NCBI RefSeq assembly: GCF_024505145.1 | Contig: NZ_JANIAA010000042.1 | Span: 25,037 to 89,036, forward strand | Length of the DNA stretch: 64,000 bases | Reading direction: 5' to 3' | From: Streptomyces rugosispiralis | GTDB lineage: Bacteria > Actinomycetota > Actinomycetes > Streptomycetales > Streptomycetaceae | Shown here: positions 8,587 to 15,660 of the stretch, one piece after another | How the letters are laid out: each line of letters begins with the position of its first letter | Numbering within the stretch: position 1 is the stretch's first letter | Program-made: the position numbers and the translations under genes | Notes under the pieces: model-generated | Seen by the model: only the letters and a program-made list of their open reading frames with translations | The model's database searches: none | What the model was told of the DNA's origin: nothing

Positions 8587-9342
8587 TCAGTGCGCGGTGA
8601 GCCCGCCGTCGACCACGAGCTCCGAGCCGGTGACGAACGACGACTCGTCGCCGGCGAGGAAGAGCATCGCCGGTGCGATCTCGTCCGCCCGGCCCGCGCG
8701 GGCCATCGGCGTGCGCACGATGTCCGGCTGCTGATCGCCCTGCTCGTCCAGGAGGTCCTGGATCATCGGAGTGGCGATCACCCCCGGGTGCAGTGAGTTG
8801 ACCCGTACGTTGTCGCGGGCGTACTCGACCGCCGCGGTCTTCGACAGCAGCCGGACGGCGCCCTTCGACGCCTGGTACGCGGCCGCCGCACCGCTGCCCA
8901 CCAGCCCCAGCACCGAGGATGTGTTGATCACCGATCCGCTGCCGCTCGCGCGCAGCAGCGGCATGGCCGCCTTCATCCCCAGCCAGGTGCCCTTCTGGTT
9001 CACCTCGATCACGCGGTCCCAGGACGCCTCATCGGTGCCCTCGATACCGGGCCAGTCCAGGATCCCGGCGATGTTGACCAGCACGTCCAGGCGGCCGAAG
9101 CGCTCCCGTACGGTGGCGATCACCTCGCCCCACGCCTCCGCCGAGGCGACGTCCAGCGTGGCCGAGGCCACGTCGCCGCCGGACTCCTCGATCCGTTCCT
9201 CCAGGGCCTTCAGGGGCTCCGGGGCCACATCGGTGAGGAGCAGCCGTGCTCCCTCCCGCGCGAAGAGTTCGGCGGTCGCCGCGCCGATCCCTCCCGTCGC
9301 CCCGGTGATCAGGGCGACTTTGCCGTGCAGACGTCCAGACAT
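8587..9342 (-). CDS. Short-chain dehydrogenase/reductase (SDR)
   Basis: 251 residues, classical SDR. The cofactor motif TGATGGIG is at residues 13-20, followed by an acidic residue after strand 2 (LLTDVA) that favours NAD(H) over NADP(H). The NIAG motif is near residue 89, the catalytic Ser is in INTSS, and the catalytic Tyr/Lys are in YQASK, with HPGVIATPM behind them. The C-terminal VDGGLTAH is typical of glucose 1-dehydrogenase/3-alpha-hydroxysteroid-like members. The substrate cannot be read from the sequence. It sits between DUF1152 and an MFS transporter, all on the minus strand with gaps of about 50 and 126 bases. Confidence 0.9.
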   Translation of the reverse strand: MSGRLHGKVALITGATGGIGAATAELFAREGARLLLTDVAPEPLKALEERIEESGGDVASATLDVASAEAWGEVIATVRERFGRLDVLVNIAGILDWPGIEGTDEASWDRVIEVNQKGTWLGMKAAMPLLRASGSGSVINTSSVLGLVGSGAAAAYQASKGAVRLLSKTAAVEYARDNVRVNSLHPGVIATPMIQDLLDEQGDQQPDIVRTPMARAGRADEIAPAMLFLAGDESSFVTGSELVVDGGLTAH

Positions 9343-9468
9343 GGGCGCTCCGTTCCTCGTCTCGCTCCCGATTCGAGTCTGCGCAGGTCAGCGGGGGTCA
9401 ACCAGGACGCACGCCGCCTGGGTGCGGCACACCCGGGCAGCGCTGCGGGAACGAGGCCGACGGGCCCG

Positions 9469-10884
9469 TCAGACGGTCTGGGACTTCACCTCGGCCTCCT
9501 CCGGCTCCTCGGGCGCCTCCCGGTCCTTACGGTCTGCGCGGTCCTTACGGTCTACGCGGTCCTTACGGTCCTTACGGTCCTTGCGGTCCTTGCGGACGGC
9601 CGGGTTGGTCTCCGGAGCGGCCGCCACGGCGAAGACGGTGACCGCACCCATGGCCATCAGGAACAGCGCGACCGGCCAGGACGCGTCCGCCCACGCGAGC
9701 AGCGCGGTGGCGATGATGGGGGAGAACCCGCCGACGATCATCGACGCCAGCTCATGCCCCAGGGCGAGCCCGCTGTAGGCCACCCGGCTGGCGAAGAGTT
9801 CGGTGAAGAACGCCGGCTGGGTGCCGATCATCGCCCCGTGGCCGATCACGACCGCCACGAAGATCGCCACGAAGATCAGCACCGGATTGCGCGAGTCGAA
9901 CATCGCGAAGAACGGATAGGCCCAGACGACCACCGCGATCGCGCCCCCGATATACACCGGCCGGCGCCCGATGCGGTCGGAGAGCGCTCCGAACATCGGC
10001 ATCGCGAACGACTCGAACAGCATCCCCACCACGAGCGCGGCCAGCACCACCCCCTTGCCCACCCCGACCTCGGCCGCGTAGGAGAGGCTGAAGGTGAGGA
10101 AGAGATAGCTCGCACCGGTTTCGGCGACCCGGGCCCCGAAGGCGATCAGTATCGACTTGGGGTGGGTGCGGATGACATCGAGGAGCGGCGGGGCGGACTT
10201 CTTCGACGCCGACGCCGACGCCGACTCCTTCTCCCGGAACGCGGGCGTCTCCATGATCCGGAGCCGGATCAGCAGCCCGACGGCGGTGAGCAGGATGCCG
10301 ACCACGAACGGAATGCGCCAGCCCCAGGCGAGGAAGGACTCCTTGGTGGTCACGGCCTGGGCGAGTGCGTAGGCGGAGGCGGAGAGGACGAACCCGAGCC
10401 CCACCCCGGTCTGGCTCCAGGCCGAGTAGAAACCGCGGCGGTGGCTGGGCGCGTGTTCGCTGACGATCAGCACCCCGCCGCCCCACTCACCGCCGACGGC
10501 GATGCCCTGCACGATCCGCAGCGCCACCAGCAGCACCGGTGCCCAGGCCCCGATGGTGGCGTACGTGGGCAGCAGACCGATCAGACAGGTCGCGACGCCC
10601 ATGATCACCAACGTGGTCACCAGCATCGACTTACGGCCGATCCGGTCACCGAAGTGACCGAAGACGATGCCGCCGAGCGGCCGGGCGAGGAACCCCACCG
10701 CGTTGGTGCCGAAGGCGGCGATCGTTCCCACCAGCGGATCGAAGGTCGGGAAGAAGAGGGAGTTGAAGACGAGCGCGGCGGCCGTGCCGTAGAGGAAGAA
10801 GTCGTACCACTCCAATGCGCTACCGAACAAACTTGCGATCGCTGCCTTGCGTACTTCGCGCGGGGTGCCCTTCACGTCTGCCAT
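9469..10884 (-). CDS. MHS-family MFS transporter (metabolite:H+ symporter)
   Basis: 471 residues with about 12 membrane segments. The N-terminal SLFGSALEWYDFFLYGT block and the loop 2-3 GHFGDRIGRKSML motif are diagnostic of the metabolite:H+ symporter branch (ShiA, ProP and KgtP relatives), which carry organic acids or osmolytes with protons. The substrate is not predictable. Odd feature: after the last helix the cytoplasmic tail holds about eight Lys-Asp-Arg repeats with occasional Val or Ala, encoded by near-perfect 9-base repeats at about 9520-9600. An acidic end follows, so this tail is probably not needed for transport. Divergent from the secreted protein gene at 11171. Confidence 0.9.
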   Translation of the reverse strand: MADVKGTPREVRKAAIASLFGSALEWYDFFLYGTAAALVFNSLFFPTFDPLVGTIAAFGTNAVGFLARPLGGIVFGHFGDRIGRKSMLVTTLVIMGVATCLIGLLPTYATIGAWAPVLLVALRIVQGIAVGGEWGGGVLIVSEHAPSHRRGFYSAWSQTGVGLGFVLSASAYALAQAVTTKESFLAWGWRIPFVVGILLTAVGLLIRLRIMETPAFREKESASASASKKSAPPLLDVIRTHPKSILIAFGARVAETGASYLFLTFSLSYAAEVGVGKGVVLAALVVGMLFESFAMPMFGALSDRIGRRPVYIGGAIAVVVWAYPFFAMFDSRNPVLIFVAIFVAVVIGHGAMIGTQPAFFTELFASRVAYSGLALGHELASMIVGGFSPIIATALLAWADASWPVALFLMAMGAVTVFAVAAAPETNPAVRKDRKDRKDRKDRVDRKDRADRKDREAPEEPEEAEVKSQTV

Positions 10885-11170
10885 GTCGGCTCTCCAATGG
10901 CCGCTTCGAATGGGATCAGGACCTGCGGCTCGGGTGTGTTCGGGGATTGTTCGCCGCTGGTTCTCATGGCGGGAATGGCGGTGTTCCGCTCACCGGGACA
11001 AGTCGCGAACCGGCGACTTCCGGCCGCTCGGGAGAGCTGCACCCGTACGCCTCTCACGCGTCCCACGTTCGTGGGATTTGCATACTTTCGCGCCTTACTC
11101 TCCGTTTCGTCCGGTCACGCCTTCACGATGTCGGTCCCGTCCAGGGGCCCGTGACGAAGGGAAGACACAC

Positions 11171-11758
11171 ATGCGTGGAAGGCTCGTCATCGCCGCCGCG
11201 GCATTGACCATGGCGCTGACGCCGGGCGTCGCGTCGGCGACACAGGACGGCGACGACCAGACGACCGGCTCCTACAGCGCCGAGGTGCCCATGGGCCAAG
11301 GCACGGAGGGGGCCATGGCCCAGGGCTCGCAAGGGGCCATGGCCCAGGGCTCGCAGGGGACCGAGTCCCAGGGCTCCGAGGCGACGGGTCCCATCGGTTC
11401 CGGGGCGACGGGTTCCGCCCACTCCGGGGCGACCGGCTCCGTCGGTTCCGACGCGACAGCCTCCCATGGCTCCGAGGCGACCGCTTCCCACGAAGCGGCC
11501 CCCCACCCCGGCGAGGGCGTGCCCGGCTACGAGGTGGTCACCCTGCCCAATGAGAACGTCCCGAACTTCCAGCGGCGCACGGTGTACTGCCCGGAGGGGA
11601 AGAAGGTCATCGGCGGCGGCGCCGAGGCCCGAGGCGACACCGCCATCCTCGTCGGCAGCTTCCCCACCGATGACGCACGGGGCTGGATCGGGCTGGGCCG
11701 CCAGACCACCACCGACAACGTGGGCATCAGCGTCTTCGCGATCTGCGCCAACGTCTGA
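11171..11758 (+). CDS. Secreted protein with Gly/Ser/Ala-rich repeats
   Basis: 195 residues. Residues 1-24 are a clear Sec signal peptide (MRGRLVIAAAALTMALTPGVASA, cut after ASA). A low-complexity middle follows (about 35-115), made of short repeats such as AMAQGSQG and GSEATGP. The C-terminal domain (about 125-195) contains one Cys pair (RRTVYCPEGKKVIGGGAE ... FAICANV), a pattern seen in small actinobacterial exported proteins. The ATG at 11171 follows GAAGGGAAG. The reading frame continues upstream to 10847 but lacks coding character there. No function is known; the repeats suggest a flexible linker holding the C-terminal domain off the wall. Confidence 0.8.
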   Translation: MRGRLVIAAAALTMALTPGVASATQDGDDQTTGSYSAEVPMGQGTEGAMAQGSQGAMAQGSQGTESQGSEATGPIGSGATGSAHSGATGSVGSDATASHGSEATASHEAAPHPGEGVPGYEVVTLPNENVPNFQRRTVYCPEGKKVIGGGAEARGDTAILVGSFPTDDARGWIGLGRQTTTDNVGISVFAICANV

Positions 11759-11806
11759 TCGTTCATGCGGGACACGCGTTCCCCCGTGGGCGTGGCAGGC
11801 ATTGAA

Positions 11807-13180
11807 GAAGCCCCCTCCGGATGGAGGCGAATTCAAGGGGTCGTGGCAACACCGTTGGTCATGCGGTTGTTGTCAGTAGCTTAGCGAGGCGCTCGGCTGG
11901 GGTTTCCCAGCCGAGCGTTTTGCGTGGGCGGCCGTTGAGTTCGGCAGCGACGGCGTCGAGGTGTTCGCGGTTGTGCCGGGACAGGTCGGTGCCCTTGGGG
12001 AAGTACTGTCGCAGCAGCCCGTTCGTATTCTCGTTCGAGCCGCGCTGCCAGGGGCTGGAGGGGTCGCAGAAGTAGACCGGCATGCCTGTGGCCATGGAGA
12101 ACTGGTGGTGCGGGCCCATCTCGGAGCCCTGGTCCCAGGTCAGTGAGCGCCGCAGGTGGGCCGGGAGTGTGCTGACGGTGTCGATCAGCGCGTCGCGGAC
12201 GGTGAGGGTGTCGCGGGTGCCGGGCAGGTGGACCAGCATCACGTAGCGGGTGGTCCGCTCGACCAGGGTGCCGATCGCTGAGCCGTTGTTTTTGCCGATG
12301 ATGAGATCTCCCTCCCAGTGCCCGGGGACAGCCCGGTCAGCGGCTTCGGCGGGCCGTTCGCTGATCATCACCATCGGCGCCGGGAAGCGCGGGATCCGCT
12401 GGTCCGGGCGGCGCTGGGGCTTGCGCAGCGTGCGGCCGGTCCGCAGGGCCTTGGTGAGTTCGCGGCGGAGTTCGCCCCGGCCCTGGACGTAGAGGGCCTG
12501 GTAGATCGTCTCGTGCGACACGTGCATCTCCGTCTGGCCGGGAAAGTGCAGGCGCAGGCTCCGGCTGATCTGCTCGGGACTCCACTTCAGTCCCAGCCAT
12601 GACTGGATGGTGTCACGCAGCAGCAGACACGCCGCGATCTTCCCGCCCTTGGGGCGGGGCCGCCGGGCCCGTGCGCGGGCGTGCGCAGCGTGCGGCCGGT
12701 ACTGGCCGTTGAGCGGGTGGCGGTTGCGGCGTATCTCCCGGCTGATGGTCGAGGCGCTGCGGCCCAGCTCGGCCGCGATGGCCCGGATCGTGGCCTTCTC
12801 GCGCAGCCGGTCGGCGATGTGTATCCGCTCGTCCTCGCCGAGATAGCGCGAGTCGCCACGGACCTCGATCAACCGCGTCTTCGCGGAGCGGACCGCGACC
12901 GCCGGCGCGTCCTGCGCCCGCGGTCGCGGTCTCTTCACCCGGCCGTCGGGCCGTCCGTAACGCCACTCCCGACCGGTCCGGGGATGCACTCCCACCATCC
13001 GGCTGGCCTGCGTGTTGCTCATCCCTTGATCCACAAGGGAAAGGTAGAGCTCACGCTCCTTCAGGAGCTTCCTCGGCCCCTGCGGTCTCCGGTCCTTCCG
13101 GATCTCGAAGTCCATCGCGTCCCCCTACATCGGGGTGCTGCAACGACCTCTTGAACTGAAGTGCAGCGGGAGGGGGCTTC
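11807..13180 (-). mobile_element. IS30-family insertion sequence, apparently intact
   Basis: About 1374 bases. The ends are imperfect inverted repeats: both start GAAGCCCCCTCC, and about 13 bases later share TTCAAG-GGTCGT-GCA-CACC with single mismatches. A full transposase gene fills the inside. No obvious target-site duplication is visible (outside left ATTGAA, outside right GCCCTG), so either the duplication is too short to see or the ends have been rearranged. The left end lies 48 bases after the secreted protein stop; the right end abuts a tRNA-Phe-like fragment. Confidence 0.85.
11859..13115 (-). CDS. IS30-family transposase
   Basis: 418 residues. The N-terminal region has two helix-turn-helix elements: one around MSNTQASRMVGVHPRTGREW, and a second, stronger one (IRAIAAELGRSASTISREIRRN). 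The C-terminal RNase H-like (DDE) catalytic domain has GHWEGDLIIGK for the first Asp, TWDQGSEM for the second Asp, and an Asn/Glu-containing SSPWQRGSNENTNGLLRQYFPKG block for the last acidic residue. This block is diagnostic of IS30. No frameshift or stop interrupts it, so it may be active. The start at 13115 lies just inside the right inverted repeat. Confidence 0.95.
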   Translation of the reverse strand: MDFEIRKDRRPQGPRKLLKERELYLSLVDQGMSNTQASRMVGVHPRTGREWRYGRPDGRVKRPRPRAQDAPAVAVRSAKTRLIEVRGDSRYLGEDERIHIADRLREKATIRAIAAELGRSASTISREIRRNRHPLNGQYRPHAAHARARARRPRPKGGKIAACLLLRDTIQSWLGLKWSPEQISRSLRLHFPGQTEMHVSHETIYQALYVQGRGELRRELTKALRTGRTLRKPQRRPDQRIPRFPAPMVMISERPAEAADRAVPGHWEGDLIIGKNNGSAIGTLVERTTRYVMLVHLPGTRDTLTVRDALIDTVSTLPAHLRRSLTWDQGSEMGPHHQFSMATGMPVYFCDPSSPWQRGSNENTNGLLRQYFPKGTDLSRHNREHLDAVAAELNGRPRKTLGWETPAERLAKLLTTTA

Positions 13181-13220
13181 GCCCTGGTGCGGGTGGTGGC
13201 TGGGGCCGGGTCGAACGGGT
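13181..13220 (-). other. Decayed tRNA-Phe 3' end (att-site-like remnant)
   Basis: About 40 bases closely match the 3' end and downstream flank of the real tRNA-Phe at 14092. The shared parts are the flank GCCCTGGTG, the acceptor/T-arm block GTGGCTGGGGCCGGG, and TCGAAC, with a few indels. It begins exactly where the IS30 element ends. A partial tRNA 3' end near an intact tRNA in the same orientation is what an integrated element leaves behind. Confidence 0.55.
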
Positions 13221-13360
13221 ACGCGCGTGTGTGAGCGCGGACAGAGCGGTTTCTGAGCCGTCGTCGTTGGCCGTAGCCGGCCATTCACGGACGGTCAGAG
13301 AGACGGTCCTGGGTGCGGCCCGACGGAGCAACCCGTCGGGCCGCACCCGCTGCCTCCGGC

Positions 13361-13741
13361 TCAGCCGCAGCGGAAGTTGGAGCCCCCGTCCTCCAGGTAC
13401 TTGTTGTAGATCCATCCGAGACTCCTGTTGTTCTCGTCTCTGACCCACGTCCAGGTGTGGCCGAGGTCGTTCGTGACGTAGCAGTCGTACTCGACCCAGG
13501 CGTCCGGAGAGACATAGCCCACTGTGGTGCAGTCGCCGTACGGTCCGGTGTGGATGGCGGCGGGGGAGGACTTGCTCACTCTGCCGCCGAAGGGATCGTC
13601 GTTGGTGTGCGGCCAGTACGCGTTGCCGCACGTGACAGCGGCTGCGTTGGTGGTGGCGGCCTGGGCGCTCGGCGTGCCCACGAGGCCGAGTGCGACGGCT
13701 GCGGCGGCGCCGGCACCGGCCAGAAGACGGCGTGTCTGCAT
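13361..13741 (-). CDS. Small secreted SH3-like protein
   Basis: 126 residues. Residues 1-28 form a signal peptide (MQTRRLLAGAG...PSAQA). The mature part has four Cys and the pattern YVTNDLGHTWTWVRDENNRSLGWIYNKYLEDGG, which fits a bacterial SH3 (SH3b) fold, usually a cell-wall-binding module. It has no catalytic domain. The ATG at 13741 is chosen because GGAGGTAACC precedes it; a start four codons upstream would place the ribosome binding site inside the gene. The gene lies between the tRNA-Phe fragment (13181) and intact tRNA-Phe (14092), so it may be cargo of a lost element. Function is inferred only from the fold. Confidence 0.75.
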   Translation of the reverse strand: MQTRRLLAGAGAAAAVALGLVGTPSAQAATTNAAAVTCGNAYWPHTNDDPFGGRVSKSSPAAIHTGPYGDCTTVGYVSPDAWVEYDCYVTNDLGHTWTWVRDENNRSLGWIYNKYLEDGGSNFRCG

Positions 13742-14035
13742 GGTTACCTCCATTGGGCGCGGAGACGGCTCTGTCCGTCCCAGCGAGGGGCTCGGTCAGG
13801 CACGACTGTGGCAGCCAGGCTTTGGAGGCAACCTTGGCAAAGTCTTGAATTGCCTGTTCAGCGAGGGGAACCGGTGCGGAGGGCTTTGGAAATGGCCGTC
13901 GCAGTTCCACGATGTCGTAGCTCGCGTCTGCTGAGCCTGGGCGAGTGCCAGTGCTGAAAGCACGAATGGGACGCGCACTGCAAGAGCCCGGAGTGCTGCC
14001 CCGCCGGGCGTCCACCAGGTGATGTCACGGGCACG
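13742..14035. other. Gap between SH3-like gene and tRNA cluster
   Basis: Somewhat lower in GC than the flanking genes. I see no gene with a ribosome binding site and no strong promoter pair. A 60-codon frame on the minus strand (13796-13978) begins like a signal peptide but has no family resemblance. Confidence 0.4.
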
Positions 14036-14072
14036 AAAACGCCCTCTCCGATGATCTTCGGAGAGGGCGTGT
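14036..14072 (-). terminator. Terminator of the tRNA-Asp/tRNA-Phe cluster
   Basis: Perfect stem GCCCTCTCCG / CGGAGAGGGC (14041-14069), followed on the minus strand by GTTTTCG. It ends the tRNA operon, which is transcribed leftward. Confidence 0.85.
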
Positions 14073-14091
14073 GCCCTGGTGAGGGCTGCGG

Positions 14092-14165
14092 TGGCTGGGG
14101 CCGGGGTCGAACCGGCGACCTTCCGCTTTTCAGGCGGACGCTCGTACCAACTGAGCTACCCAGCC
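14092..14165 (-). tRNA. tRNA-Phe (GAA)
   Basis: Cloverleaf on the minus strand: acceptor GGCTGGG/CCCAGCC, D-arm with AGCTCAGTTGGTA, anticodon loop CTGAAAA (GAA), and T-loop GTTCGACC. It lies four bases downstream of tRNA-Asp, so the two are co-transcribed. Its 3' end is duplicated in decayed form at 13181-13220. Confidence 0.95.
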
Positions 14166-14169
14166 GCAG

Positions 14170-14244
14170 CGGTCCTGACGGGATTTGAACCCGCGGCCTC
14201 CACCTTGACAGGGTGGCGAGCACTCCAAACTGCTCCACAGGACC
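14170..14244 (-). tRNA. tRNA-Asp (GTC), second copy
   Basis: Identical in all 75 bases to the copy at 1771-1845, 12.4 kb away in the same orientation. It is the first gene of a tRNA-Asp-tRNA-Phe pair that ends at the terminator at 14036-14072. Confidence 0.95.
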
Positions 14245-14479
14245 TTGCGTGTACGAGCACGAGTCTCGCACATGTGGCGTGCGCTCCCAACGGGATTTCC
14301 CGCGGTGGATTCGCACTCCTTGCGATCTTCGAATCGGGGCCTTGATTTCTCTCCGCCGCGTCGATGTCGCTGGATCAGCGTATCAGACCTCCGGCCCCGT
14401 CCTGACCGCTCACCGGGCGGGCCGGGCCTTGGTCGGTGAGCGGTGGGGCGTGATGGGACTACGTCGCTCCCGGCCCGGG

Positions 14480-15301
14480 TCAGGGGCGGCCGCCGCGCTC
14501 CAGCGGGATCCTTTCGCCCGCCTCGATCGCGACCGGCAACCGGTTCTCGGTGGGCGGCAGGGGGCAGGTCGCGAGGTCGGTGTAGGCGCAGGGGAGGTTG
14601 GTGGCGCGGTTGAAGTCGAGGGTGACGCGGCCGGCCTCGTCGGGGGCGTCGATCTGGAGGGAGCGGTTCGCGGCGTACGTGGTCACGCCGGAGGTCGCGT
14701 CGGTGAGGAGCACCATCAGGCTGCCGGGCCGCTTGCCGTTGAAGGCGGTGAGCCGGAACGTCTCGCCGGCCAGCTCGAACTCGACCTGGCCCGGTGCGTC
14801 GTAGACGTGCTCCAGACCCTCCGCCACGGCGCCCACGGTGATCGCGCGCGGCTCGTCGAAGGGGAGGTAGCGGCCGGTGCGGAGCCAGCGGGGGTCGGGG
14901 GCGTAGGCCGGGGTGTGGGTGAAGTCGGTGCGGAGGGGGTTGCCGGGGTGTCGGGGGCGGACGATGTCGTGGCCGCCGCGCTTGGCGACCTCGATCACCG
15001 CGTCGCCGTACCCCGCGTACAGGCTGGCCCGCTCGGCGATCGTTCCGAAGACGTACCGCCCGTGCACCGCCGTGCCGTCGATGGTCAGCTCCTCGCCGTC
15101 GGCCAGCTCGACCACCACGCCCTCCGGGCCGCTGGACCAGGCCCCGGGGGCGTCCTCGAAGCGGGTCGGCTCGGGGCTCAGCCAGCGCAGGCTGGTGATC
15201 GCGAGGAATCCGTGGGGGTCGGCGAGTGCCTGCTCATGGGCGCGGTGCCAGCGCTCCCACTCCTCGGCGAAGCTCGCCCGGTCGATGTCCTGGACGGTCA
15301 T
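14480..15301 (-). CDS. DUF1684 domain-containing protein
   Basis: 273 residues, soluble. It begins with a helical WERWHRAHEQALADPHGFLAITSLRWL segment, followed by a beta-rich body containing RYLPF, FELAGETFRLTAFNG, and the LDFNRATNLPCAYTDLATCPLPP block with NRLPVAIEAGE near the end, all typical of DUF1684. The biochemical role of the family is not established. The ATG at 15301 is preceded by GAGGGAGCG. The longer frame to 15451 would start in a Gly-Pro repeat and is unlikely. It is transcribed away from tRNA-Glu, with that tRNA's terminator between them. Confidence 0.85.
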   Translation of the reverse strand: MTVQDIDRASFAEEWERWHRAHEQALADPHGFLAITSLRWLSPEPTRFEDAPGAWSSGPEGVVVELADGEELTIDGTAVHGRYVFGTIAERASLYAGYGDAVIEVAKRGGHDIVRPRHPGNPLRTDFTHTPAYAPDPRWLRTGRYLPFDEPRAITVGAVAEGLEHVYDAPGQVEFELAGETFRLTAFNGKRPGSLMVLLTDATSGVTTYAANRSLQIDAPDEAGRVTLDFNRATNLPCAYTDLATCPLPPTENRLPVAIEAGERIPLERGGRP

Positions 15302-15454
15302 CTGCGCTCCCTCGAGGTCGGGTGCCGTCGGGTACGTACAACCGCTTCGGGGACGGAGACATTCCGGGAGCCGGGGGAGCCGGGGGAGCCGGGGGAGTCG
15401 CAGGAGCCGGGGGCTGGGGAGTTCTGGGGGCCCGCCGTGCCGGCCGCGCATACG

Positions 15455-15493
15455 AAAAAAGTCACCAGCAGGTACGTTTCGACCTGCGGTGAC
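15455..15493 (-). terminator. Terminator of tRNA-Glu
   Basis: Stem GTCACC-GCAGGT / ACCTGC-GGTGAC (one bulge), followed on the minus strand by six T residues (complement of 15455-15460), 14 bases past the tRNA end. Confidence 0.85.
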
Positions 15494-15506
15494 TCAAAGA
15501 AAGTGG

Positions 15507-15579
15507 TGCCCCCAACGGGATTCGAACCCGTGCTACCGCCTTGAAAGGGCGGCGTCCTGGGCCACTAGACGATGAGGGC
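15507..15579 (-). tRNA. tRNA-Glu (TTC)
   Basis: 73 bases on the minus strand: acceptor GCCCTCA/TGGGGGC with one G-T pair, anticodon stem CCGCC/GGCGG around loop CTTTCAA (anticodon TTC), and T-loop TTCGAAT. Confidence 0.95.
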
Positions 15580-15624
15580 CGATGGCCCACCTGGGCGCCT
15601 TGCGGCGCTTTCGGGGACGCGAGA

Positions 15625-15654
15625 AGCATATGGGATGCCGGCGAGGTTCGCCAA
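15625..15654 (-). promoter_or_regulatory. Promoter of tRNA-Glu
   Basis: On the minus strand: TTGGCG (complement of 15649-15654), an 18-base spacer, and TATGCT (complement of 15625-15630). The mature tRNA starts 46 bases further on. A good housekeeping-sigma match. Confidence 0.65.
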
Positions 15655-15660
15655 AACGGT

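Noticed and set aside
13796..13978. A 60-codon minus-strand frame starting like a signal peptide
   Set aside because: No ribosome binding site and no sensible mature part; it lies in a low-coding stretch between the SH3-like gene and the tRNA cluster.
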